Source: Rhynchopus euleeides
Taxonomy: Eukaryota > Euglenozoa > Diplonemea > Diplonemida > Diplonemidae
Reading direction: 5' to 3'
Assembly: GCA_963210315.1 (NCBI GenBank)
Contig: OY723322.1
Span: forward strand, 124,001-188,000
Length of the DNA: 64,000 bases
Under the pieces are notes generated by a model. That model had not been told where the DNA came from. It saw nothing but the letters and a program-made list of their open reading frames with translations, and did no database searches. Below, one piece after another: positions 30,986-39,767 of the stretch. Numbering within the stretch: the stretch's first letter is position 1; each line of letters opens with the position of its first letter. Made by a program: the position numbers and the translations under genes.

Positions 30986-31042
30986 CTCGACCCGTGGGGC
31001 CCCCTCCTCGAAAGACACCAGATCCGCCGACCGGCCCCAGAG

Positions 31043-31891
31043 GTGTCCGAGGAGGTGTTCAGCGAGCTGGAGCTGGACACCAGCACGTTTCTGGCGACGT
31101 GCTACCGGGACAGTTCGCTCCGGGCCATGGTATCGGTGGAGGCCCGAGCGCGCCAGTTCCGACAACAGCTCGAGGTGCACGACCCGCACGTGGACCCCGA
31201 GAGAGCCTTTCTGATGTGGCTCAGGACCCTACTGCAACAAGGACAGATCAGCGCGGCCAGTGCCCGGCAGTACTTAACATATCACAGGATGTCAAAAATA
31301 CCCCCCCAGGAGGCGTTCCGCCGGGCCACACTGCAGATTCCCCCCCCGAAGAGGGCCGAACCGACAACCATTTCGCAAGTGCAGGTCTTCAACGCAGTTT
31401 ACACCCCGCCGTTGTCCCGGGCCGCAGTGGCACTCGCTCTACAGTGGAGCACGGGATGCAGATGGAGCGACCTGGAGAGGCTCCGCAGCTGCGATATCCG
31501 TTTCCTGGCCTCCGGCGACATCATGGTGACTTTCCTGGGCGGCAAGACAGACCTACACTGGAGGGGCCAGGCCCTCATGCTCCCCGCGAAGGGCAAGTAC
31601 ATCGGGCTGCTTCGACGGTGGGTCGCTCATCGCCAGTCTCAGAGTCCGGAGGGTGCCCTGTTCCAAGGGCTGAAGTACACAGAGTACAACACTTTCCTCC
31701 GGCAGTCTCTGCACATTCTGTCGCATGGGGTCAGACGGAGCGCCCTGAAGAGGGCGGCAGAGGTGGCGGGCCAGGCTTCTGCCCAACTGCTGGCTCGGCA
31801 CCGCAATCCGACTTCGACCGAAGGATACCTCCCTCACCATCTCTGGCAGACGACGGTGCAGTCGAAGGAAGCGACACAGACTCTACAGTGA
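31043..31891 (+). CDS. Tyrosine recombinase of retrotransposon (282 aa)
   Basis: Integrates the circular DNA copy by site-specific recombination. The catalytic set is present in order: Arg in STGCRWSDLERL, Lys in the beta hairpin (GGKTDLHW), His and Arg in LSHGVRRSALKRA, His in LLARHRNP, and Tyr in STEGYLPHH. N-terminal residues 1-120 form the helical SAM-like half. It starts about 60 bases after gag and is overlapped in another frame by the upstream extension of the RT frame. It appears intact. Confidence 0.85.
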   Translation: MSEEVFSELELDTSTFLATCYRDSSLRAMVSVEARARQFRQQLEVHDPHVDPERAFLMWLRTLLQQGQISAASARQYLTYHRMSKIPPQEAFRRATLQIPPPKRAEPTTISQVQVFNAVYTPPLSRAAVALALQWSTGCRWSDLERLRSCDIRFLASGDIMVTFLGGKTDLHWRGQALMLPAKGKYIGLLRRWVAHRQSQSPEGALFQGLKYTEYNTFLRQSLHILSHGVRRSALKRAAEVAGQASAQLLARHRNPTSTEGYLPHHLWQTTVQSKEATQTLQ

Positions 31892-33470
31892 GTGACTCGG
31901 GGGATTCGCTTGCCTCAGTGGGCAGCGTGTATCGGGCGGCGCCTTTCCGCCTGTTTCTAAAAGGATATGACTATGCAACGGCCTGGGCTGATGCTCATTT
32001 CGCCGCTGCACCAAGAGCCGCCTACGAAGGGGTCATTTCTGAGGCTACCCGCACCACCATCTACATCGAGGATATGCTGAGGGCCTTCCCTGCCTTGCGT
32101 GAGAACTTCCAGTGGTTCCGCGATGCCGAATTCCTCACACGCCGGGTGAATTTCAACCTGAAGCCACGGCCAGGCCCCCCGAACACCAGGATAGTGCCAC
32201 ACGTGGAGCGTCTTGACACCCTGGGCATTACGGAGCCCTCCCCGAAGGCTGTCTCCGGGGTCACGTGGTATCAGGGGGTGTTCTGTGTCCCGAAGAAAGT
32301 GCCGGGTGCCCTGCGGTTATTATGTCATGCAGGGCTATCAACGACGCCCTGGATATGTCTGACCTCCCCCGCTGCCAGTTGCCCTCATACGACGAGATTC
32401 TGGCTACCGTATTCAGTGGAACCCTGGTCATGCAGTTTGACTTCAAATCCTTCTTTTTTCAATTCGATGTTCCCCTCGAAGTGCGCCACTTCTTCGGTTT
32501 TCGGGCCTGTCAACGTCATCGCCGCATGACCCGGCTACCAATGGGGTACGCACCGGCGCCCCAGGCGGCCCAGGCGGTGACAAACCTACTCGTGCAGGAG
32601 AGCTGTGCCAATGTCGAGGCACAGGGCCTGGCGTGGATCGACAACGCGATCTTCAGCGGCGACAGCAGCGCGCTGTTCCAGGTACACGAGACGTTCACAA
32701 CGCTGTGCAGAAGGTATCAGGTGGTCATCGGAGAATACGAATCCCCCGCTGCATACACTACACTCCTGGGGATTGAGGTTAACCTGCGGCTGCGCCAATG
32801 GCGCATGGATCCTGCGTGGGTTGCGAAGACGCTTCCAGCAGCCCGTGCCCTGCTGGCGCTGGGCCGGGCCCCCCTACGTTTGTGGTGGCAGATCAGCGGA
32901 GCTTTCCTGTGGAGGTTTCTTGCACTGCGTCTACCACTGCACGGCGCCCTGAAGATCCTCACGTGGATGTCGACTACCTCCCAACTCCGCCTTCCCTGGG
33001 ACAATCTGTACACGCTCTCTGACGAGGTGTCTCGGGCTCTGCATCAACAGACGGAGTCTCTGGCACAGAACCCATGGCAGTCATGGTCAAGGCGGGAGCT
33101 CCCGACGGTTCAGGTCGTGTGCGATGCCAGCCTGTCGGGGTGGGCCGTGGTGCTGGACGATTTACAAGCTCACCACGGTAAGTTCTGGGGCGACCTCCGC
33201 GGGGAGACTATATACATGAAGGAGCTCTTCGCTGCTTACAAGGCCGTGAAACTAGTCTGTAGCAGGCACCGATGGGAGAACCACCGTATCATCTTGTTTG
33301 GCGACAACCAGGCGGTTATCGGAGCCATCCGGAAGGGAGTGTCACACGTCGTCGGGGCACAGCACTGGCTTGATGGGATCTGCCAGCTTGCGGAAGCTCA
33401 CGGATGCAGGGTCGACCCCGAATACGTCAAGTCGAGCGATAACATTGCTGATCAGTATACGCGTTTATGA
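31880..33470 (+). pseudogene. Reverse transcriptase-RNase H of retrotransposon, frameshifted
   Basis: Copies element RNA into DNA. The N-terminal part (31880 to about 32325) reads in one frame up to WYQGVFCVPKKVPGALR. The rest (about 32325-33470) continues in another frame from IMSCRAINDALD, so one base is missing or a frameshift is used. RT motifs: CRAIND, LVMQFDFKSFFFQFDV (first Asp), RLPMGYAPAPQAAQ, and the active-site box AWIDNAIF, where the usual second Asp is Asn. RNase H has its four acids: VCDASLSGW, YMKELFA, LFGDNQAV and SSDNIADQY. The RT frame is also open upstream across the recombinase gene, as in DIRS-type overlaps. Confidence 0.8.
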
Positions 33471-33502
33471 TGAAAAGGAGGGGGGAGGAAAAATAAAAAG
33501 TG

Positions 33503-33661
33503 ACCGTTCGTACAAACAAAGAACGCAACTCCAAGTCTTTTTTGCAAGAACAGCTAGCTTTTCGCACTAAAAAGACTCGTGGCAGCGTTCGGTATCCTGC
33601 ACACATGCACTAGCAGGCACCGTTCGTACAAACAAAGAACGCAACTCCAAGTCTTTTTTTT
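33503..33661 (+). repeat. Retrotransposon right terminal repeats B1-A2-B2
   Basis: B1 (about 33503-33545) and B2 (about 33620-33661) share CGTTCGTACAAACAAAGAAC followed by GCAACTCCAAGTCTTTTTT. A2 lies between and matches A1 at the left end. This is the split-direct-repeat arrangement. Confidence 0.85.
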
Positions 33662-33961
33662 GGCGTGCGAAACACACACAGCGCTACCACACCTCCCCTG
33701 CTTCAAAGAAAAGCCCGGGGGTAGAGGGAAGGGGGCGGGGGGGGAAGGGGTGTGCGGGTTGCGGACACGCAGTGTCGCACCAAGATGAAATCAAATAAAA
33801 ACTGAGAAGAAAAAAACGCAGGGATGGGATGGGGGGGGGTGCGCCTTTTGCACCCGTGTGCGGTGTGTATGCCCTGTGAATTTGTTGTTGTTGTGTCGGA
33901 TGGGAGGAGGGGGAAGGACTCGGGGAGGTTTTGGCGAAGCTGAATCACAGAGAGCTTCCCT
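33662..33961. other. Spacer right of retrotransposon
   Basis: No gene recognised; G-rich runs (33717-33752). Confidence 0.5.
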
Positions 33962-34425
33962 CTCCGCCATCTGATTGTGCACCGTGTCCCGTATCACTCG
34001 GGTGAGGTGGAGAACTGGCTGACTTTCGTAGTAGACCGGGATGAGGGCGCGGCGTGGTCCGCCACCATTTTTAACACTGCTGCTAGTGGGCAGCACTGGG
34101 TGGTGGTCCGGAACCAGACGAGTGTATGGTTCACGTGGTGAACACGCTGGGGACAAGATGTTCGCACCTCATGCGTCAGTTTCGCTCATGCACCTCCCGG
34201 CTGCACACCCCCCCTCTTCAACGGGATGGCTGGAGCTGCGGGTTCATCGCTGTCAAAGTGATGAACTTGCTGTTCCCGCCGGGCCGGGACGACGGCCCGG
34301 CACTGACCGACGAAGTTTTTTCGTCTGTCATTAAGGGCCTCGTCGCCCCGTGTTCAGCCGGTATCAATGACTTCATCACAACGCATCGGGGGGTGTCGAT
34401 TACTTCCAATTTTAATTTCAATTGA
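33962..34425 (+). pseudogene. C48 (Ulp1/SENP-like) cysteine peptidase remnant
   Basis: The first frame reads LRHLIVHRVPYHSGEVENW, then FNTAASGQHWVVVRNQTSVW and a stop near 34139. A second frame (from 34126) continues with NTLGTRCSHLMRQF, then LQRDGWSCGFIAVKVMNLL. QHW (catalytic His) and QRDGWSCG (oxyanion Gln and catalytic Cys) match the C48 signature; the expected Asp falls at the frameshift, where Asn is read. Such peptidases are carried by several DNA-transposon families, so this is probably an element relic rather than a host SUMO protease. Confidence 0.55.
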
Positions 34426-36285
34426 TGATCACTCGTTAGAGAACTAGCTAGAAAATAACTAGTTACCTCACTCGTCAAACTAGAAACTAGAGCGCCGTGC
34501 AAAGGAGAGTGACCCCCTCCCCCCCTCCCCCCAGTGCTCTCGCGGTGGCAAAATTCGTGAACAGCGACTTCACCCTCCAGCAATGTGAATGTGCGTGTCT
34601 CTGTGTGGGGAGGGGGGTCGAATTGCGAGAGCATTCCAAACCTCAGCAATCTCCCCTGCACCATGCACAGGTACCATGCACAGGTGGGAAAGTGGGAAGG
34701 GGGGTGGGGGTGGGAGTGTCGGAGGAGAGCACTGTTCTTCGAATATTCGCCGGCTGATGTTCTCCTTTGAAACGGCGTTCGTGGTAGCTTGCTTCAGGGG
34801 GTGGGGCGACGGGGCAACTTTGCCATACATCGTAACCGTGGCGAGTCATTGCTGAAATCCCGAAGTTTCGGAAATGCACAGCATTCACTCCACCAGGGTC
34901 CGGGGTATGAAACTGTGCGCTGAGAAACATGGCATGTGCGAGTTCATGATCCTGTCCAACCCTGCGTGTGTCGCCAACCCATGCACACACGAAACGTTTG
35001 AACTGGATCAGCAGGTACCATGCATAACGAGGACAGGGGACGGGGGATTTGTTAAAAAGAAAAACAGAACGTGAGCTGGGGCAGCAGGGAGGGGTTGTGA
35101 TAACACACACACACACACACACAGATCGGCCTGGTGGTGCGGGAGATGTCAGCACGTAAAAAGTGGGCGGGTGTGAGCCACCAGAAAGGGGCGGTGAATC
35201 GTTTGTTGTAGCAATTTCGGTTCCGGGGCCGGCGCCGCGCAAACCACTGTGGCATCGCAAAAAAGAACATCGTACTCCTTTCACTGTAATAAGAGAAACA
35301 CCCTGCCCAGCAACTGCAAAAAGGCAGATCCGGGCTACTTTTCGTTGAGCGCACACTCCTGTGTCAAAGGCTGTGTAAGCCCCTTGTGAAGTGGCATGGA
35401 GGTGATCCATTTAACCCTTTCCCGACTAACCACGCATATATGCGTGGTTAATGCAAAAAAATTGGGGTTGGGAGGTAAGTTCCTTAGAATGTCACCTTGA
35501 AGATTTCTTTTTATGGTGAAAAGGGCTGGTGAAAAATATTCCACGAACATGCGTGTTTGGACATGTTGGTTTACAGAATTCATGTTCCCACCGGAGGGGA
35601 AAACACGAAAATCCGAGAATTCTGGTTTTTGGCCATTTTTTGGAAAAACGAGAAAAAAATGTCAAGACCAAGTAACATGTTGCGAACTTGAACTTTTTGA
35701 TCGATTTTTTCTTCCTGGAATTGTTCTGGGCTGAATCTGTCCGAAAATCGCCGCTTCGCACGGATTCGTGAGGCTGAAAGTGGCCCGGTGGGGGTGACGA
35801 CACCCAGACCCCATGACCAGGAATGCTAATTAACCAGGGACTTGGCTTTCGCGTTTGTCAAGGGAGGGAAATATTTTTGTTCAACAACTCTGGCAGTCTC
35901 GAACATGGCACGAACAGCGCATTTCACGACAACAATTTTTTTTTAACTTCGTTCCCGTCCCCCCACGTTGTGCGCTACGTCGTTGTAGCGTTGGCTCACT
36001 CGTGTGCTTCTTTCCGGGGTCGGGTCAGGGATAGTGCCCTGTGTGGTGCCGTTTTTTCCCGCAGAGCGGGTGGGTTGCCGTGCGTCGACACGGAGACACC
36101 TCCCCATTAAAAGCCAAAGTTTTTGTGTTGAGACGTCTTCACCTGATATGGCAAAGGTCCTGTTCGTTGGTTTCCCCCTGGTCTGTCGCGCCCATCAGGG
36201 TGCGTGGACAGGGCCCGTACTTTGTTTTCATTCGTGTTCTGTGATTTGTGACCAACCCGCCCCTTGCCCCGCCCGGTTGAGGTCC
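34426..36285. other. Unannotated island DNA
   Basis: No coding sequence recognised. It contains clustered ACTAG/CTAGT motifs (34435-34490), a CA run (35104-35122), ACGCATATATGCGT near 35431 (a palindrome), and AT-richer DNA from 35400 onward than in the gene blocks. Probably old repeats. Confidence 0.45.
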
Positions 36286-36552
36286 CTACCCCTTCCCCCG
36301 TTTCGTCAGTAGCTCCGTCTCGGTCTCGTGGAGCAGGCCTGCGTCCATCAGGAAACGCAGGGTGGTCACGGGCCGGGTGAGGAGTAGGACATGGGGGGAG
36401 AGGTTGTCCAGGTGTTTTTCCCGTAGGTCCTTAAGCTTCGGGCAGGTTCGCAGTAGGTGCTTCAGCGTCGTTTTCTGCACAATTTTTTTGAAAAAAGACG
36501 TTGTTCCGTCCCACTGGACGGCAGAGGTCAAGTTGGCCCCCCCCACCCACAC
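36286..36552 (-). pseudogene. Possible C-terminal remnant of a non-LTR retrotransposon
   Basis: The segment TLKHLLRTCPKLKDLREKH followed by VTTLRFLMDAGLL resembles the post-RT HxxxxC region (ETxxHxLxxCPxxxxxR) and C-terminal helix found in LINE ORF2 proteins. No RT core is nearby, so it would be a short relic. Weak assignment. Confidence 0.35.
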
Positions 36553-37085
36553 CGACCACCCACCTATATAGGCCCCTATATAGCCTGCATATACGTACCC
36601 TGGAAAACCCTCGAAAATCTTTGGTTTTTGCGATCAGCAGTAACATGCTTTGAACTCCACCATTTGGCGATTGTTTGGCCACCGAGAGTAGGATTTTGAC
36701 AACTGTGCTCGAGAAAGCAACAGTAGGCCCTGAGTGGGTTCCAGATACCCAATACATTTTGGTTGCCAAGGCCACACGCGATTTTTTCAGGATTTCAGGG
36801 TGTTTTCACGGTGTGCACTTTGTCGCTGCCGGGAAAATGGAAAAAATAGTTTTCCGGGGACTTTGTTTGGTTGTCTTGAATATAATTGCGACAGCCGATT
36901 TCACCATCAAAAGAAATCTTGAAAAACACCAAAATCCGTCCAACTTACTCACGATCGCGGTGTGAAACCCGAAATCTCGAAAATTAATTAACCCCCCCGT
37001 GGTCGGAAAAGGGTTAAAGCTTCAGTCGTACGATTTCCTTCGTTACTTCGCGACTGCGCTACGCTTCGTCGCTCATAACTGGTAA

Positions 37086-37890
37086 AAAAAACCGTATACC
37101 GTAGACCGTACTATAGTTGGACCGTAAAAAGGTTGGAACAAATGGGATTTTTCCGGAACTTGGAACATTTTTACGGTCCACCTATTTTACGGTTGTCATG
37201 GTGGACTTGTCATTTTTCGTGCCTTCCTGTATTTTCCGGGCGCACTTACTTTCCGCAAAGTGACCCACGCGGAGAGGGGGGCCGGTATCTGCGCGTCCTG
37301 TCGTGTCTCCGGGTCGTGAGGACTGGGCGCACCCTGGGGACAACGCAAGCGGGCATTACGCGCTCTGCGTCCTGTGGAGCTGTGCCTGCCTCAGCAGCTG
37401 CGGCGTGCAGAAGGCCTTCCTCCCGAATATCAAGGGCGGTCTCAAACTACTCGAGGTGATCTCCACTGACACCGACAGCATTCCCGACGCTCCAGCACAT
37501 GCTGTCCAGCAGGTGCTGGATGGACTGTCTTCTGCAAATGGTGAGGCTGCGCAGCACACCGCTGCACAGCGCCTCCCATACCCAGCCGCCCAGGCTGCTG
37601 TGGGGCAAACAGCCGGAGGACTTCACCAGTGTGAGGCACTGTTGGTCTGATCACCCTGTCAGGTGCAGTGTCACGGAGACCCTGCGTGTCCAAAGCTGGG
37701 AGGCCTGCGTCAGTGTGGCGTTTGGCGTGGGTCCGCGCCACCCAACTCACTCGCCGCGGGCGAAAGTCGCATTGTCCGTTCCATATTCAGTCACAATTAA
37801 TGGTGGACCGTAAAAAAGATGAAACGTTTGGCCATTTTGTGGGAACTTGGAACATTTTTACGGTCCACACTTTTTCCAATTACGGTATAT
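37086..37890. mobile_element. About 800-bp TIR element with CCGTA termini, copy 1
   Basis: The outer ends are inverted TATACCGTA and TACGGTATA. Inside each end is a 65-75-bp unit that is itself inverted-repeat bounded: TGGACCGTAAAA at one side, TTTTACGGTCCA at the other (about 37121-37188 and 37802-37873). The whole is the inverse of 60275-61068. TA borders both ends, a possible target duplication. Confidence 0.65.
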
Positions 37891-38940
37891 GTCCCCCCGC
37901 TGGATCGTGAAGTGACAGCAAAACGAGACAACAGATAAATTACTGCTGAAAGTTGTTTTGTTGGAACGCAGACCCCACCAGGGACAGTGGGTGCTAATGA
38001 AAAACCGGTTTGCAAAACCGGTTTTTCAAAAAATATAGCTGGAGTCGTGCAGAATCATTCGTGAAGAAATACGAAAGGTAAACGAGAAAAAGTTTTTCGT
38101 TGATCGCACGACACACACAGAAAATTTTGCCTGCGGAAGTGTTGGGGGGGTGTCTAAAATTCCGGATTTTTCGGATTTTTCGGATTTTCCGGATTTTCCG
38201 GGCAAAAATCGGGGTTTTTTTGGTGAAAAACGGCGAAAAAAAGAGTATGGGGAGTTGGGTCCAGTTTAGCAAAGTTGTCGTATTTCTCGGGGGCCCTCGC
38301 TACCAAGTGTGACTGAGTGAGAAAAAGTGAGCCGCGGCCCACTTTCCCGCACTGACTGACGAGCTGTGACGAGCTGTGACTGGTAGCGAGGGCCCCCCTC
38401 GGGTGTTTTCTGAATGGGGACACCCGAAAAACCCATGACATGGCCATGACATGTCGCTAACGGCGGCTCCACGACAGGGAGTGGCGCACAGGAGGAACAT
38501 CAGCATGTCCCGAGTCGGCCGAAATATGAGTTTCTGCTTGGTGGATGCCAGGTGGTTAGCACCCCACACGCAGGTCGGGCCCGCGCGCACGTACGGAGAG
38601 CAACAACCAGCTGCGGTGGGTGTAGCATGCGGGGTCGGTCCCAGGATGCCACCATCAGCCCTGCTGCTGTCCCCAACCCGCCGCTGGTGCGTGCAGGACA
38701 AAGAAGTCGTCGTCGGAGAAGCTGGCCCCGGGTAAGGCTTGGGCAACCCATGCAGGCCAGCCAGTAGGCAGGGCCTGTCGTGAGCTCCAGGCATCAGATG
38801 TAACCCCAGCTCACCTTCAGTGCTGCTCAACCACCGTGGTCCATCAGAAAACACGTCGCTGTGTAGTGCACCCCAGGGGGTCACCCCATGCACCACCTCA
38901 TGCCGACGCACACAACGCCCCCGTCCGAGGTGAGGACACC
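37891..38940. other. Unannotated island DNA
   Basis: It has a run of TTTTCGGA/TTTTCCGGA units (38162-38205) and a GAGCTGTGACGAGCTGTGAC duplication (38361-38380). GGGCCCTCGCTACCA at about 38290-38305 is inverted at about 38381-38396, giving a 100-bp hairpin. No gene recognised. Confidence 0.45.
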
Positions 38941-39150
38941 GGGTTGACCCAGTGCACGCATGACATGGGGCAAACTGGGGGAGATTGACCCCGTGCACGC
39001 ATGGCATGGGGCAAACTGGGGGAGATTGACCCCGTGCACGCATGACATGGGGGAAATTGGGGGAGATTGAACCAGTGCACTCATGACATGGGGCAAACTG
39101 GGGGAGATTGACCCAGTGCACGCATGACATGGGGGAAATTGGGAGAGGGG
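38941..39150. repeat. Diverged 41-bp satellite, about 5 copies
   Basis: The unit is GACATGGGGCAAACTGGGGG plus AGATTGACCCCGTGCACGCAT, period 41. It aligns base for base with the 41-bp unit of the large array at 39768 (shared GAYATGGGG, TGGGGGAGATT and GTGC blocks), so the two arrays are of one family. Confidence 0.85.
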
Positions 39151-39180
39151 CCGAGCACCAACGCACACACGCGCGGGGGC

Positions 39181-39726
39181 GCCGCCTCCCAGTGGAGTGG
39201 CAGTTGCGGGTGCGCGCCGATATTGCGGCGGTGTGTGTCGCGTCGAGCGTTGGGCTGCGGAGGATGTGGCGCGTCGTGGGTGTGCTGGTGTGGGCGTTTT
39301 TCGCGTTGGGGGATCGGCTGTGCGACGTGCCAGACCTGATGGATTGGGTGCGGACGCAGGGTAGCCGGGTGGCTGAGGGTTTGTCCGATTGGGAGTCGGC
39401 GGTGGCCGTGCCGAGCGCGGTGCGGCGGGATTTGCAGTGGGCGGCTGCGGTGCGCTTGGCGACGGATGTGTTTCGGGCGCCACGGCCGGTTGTCGGGGCG
39501 GAGTCGCTGTTCGACGCGGTGGTGTACACTGATGCGAGCGACGAAGGATGGGGTTGGGTGGTCCAGCTGCGGGCGCAGTGGGGTGCGCCTCGGCGCTGGG
39601 GCATATGGGGCGGCGAGCTTCCTGTTGGAGATGCGCGCGATGGCTTGGGGCGTGGCTACCGCGGTATCACGCGGCGTTTGCTTGCTGCTGTTTGCTGTGT
39701 TGTTTCACATCACTGTTGCTGCATAG
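39181..39726 (+). pseudogene. RT-RNase H remnant between the two 41-bp arrays
   Basis: The frame from about 39181 contains the RNase H opening motif VVYTDASDEGWGWVVQL after an RT connection-like region (RRDLQWAAAVRLATDVFRAP). The next RNase H motif (FLLEMRAMAWGVATA, with the catalytic Glu) lies in another frame from about 39605, so the gene is frameshifted and also lacks its RT core and end. Sequence style matches DIRS/VIPER-type elements but is not a close copy of the one at 29443. Confidence 0.55.
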
Positions 39727-39767
39727 CGCAGTTTCCGCGACGTGCGTTGCACGGTTTGACGGGGGCG

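Larger units (their letters stand above)
29443..33661 (+). mobile_element. Tyrosine-recombinase retrotransposon (DIRS/PAT/VIPER-type), 4.2 kb
   Basis: A near-complete element bounded by split direct repeats: A1 on the left (29443-29539) and B1-A2-B2 on the right (33503-33661). Gene order is gag-like protein, tyrosine recombinase, then RT-RNase H, as described for VIPER elements of trypanosomes. Such elements integrate through a circular intermediate by recombination and have no LTRs or target duplication. The RT frame is broken once and its active-site box is altered, so this copy is probably inactive. Confidence 0.85.

Noticed and set aside
30793..31880. Upstream part of the RT frame as an extra protein domain
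   Set aside because: It overlaps gag and the recombinase in another frame and has Pro/Gly/Arg shadow composition; only the portion after about 31880 looks like RT.
29431..33666. TGGCGTG on both sides of the YR retrotransposon as a target duplication
   Set aside because: The left copy is five bases away from the element end while the right one abuts it, and this element class normally makes no target duplication.
38300..39604. A 434-codon minus-strand frame
   Set aside because: It is the shadow of the first 41-bp array and of the RNase H relic on the plus strand; no domain character.
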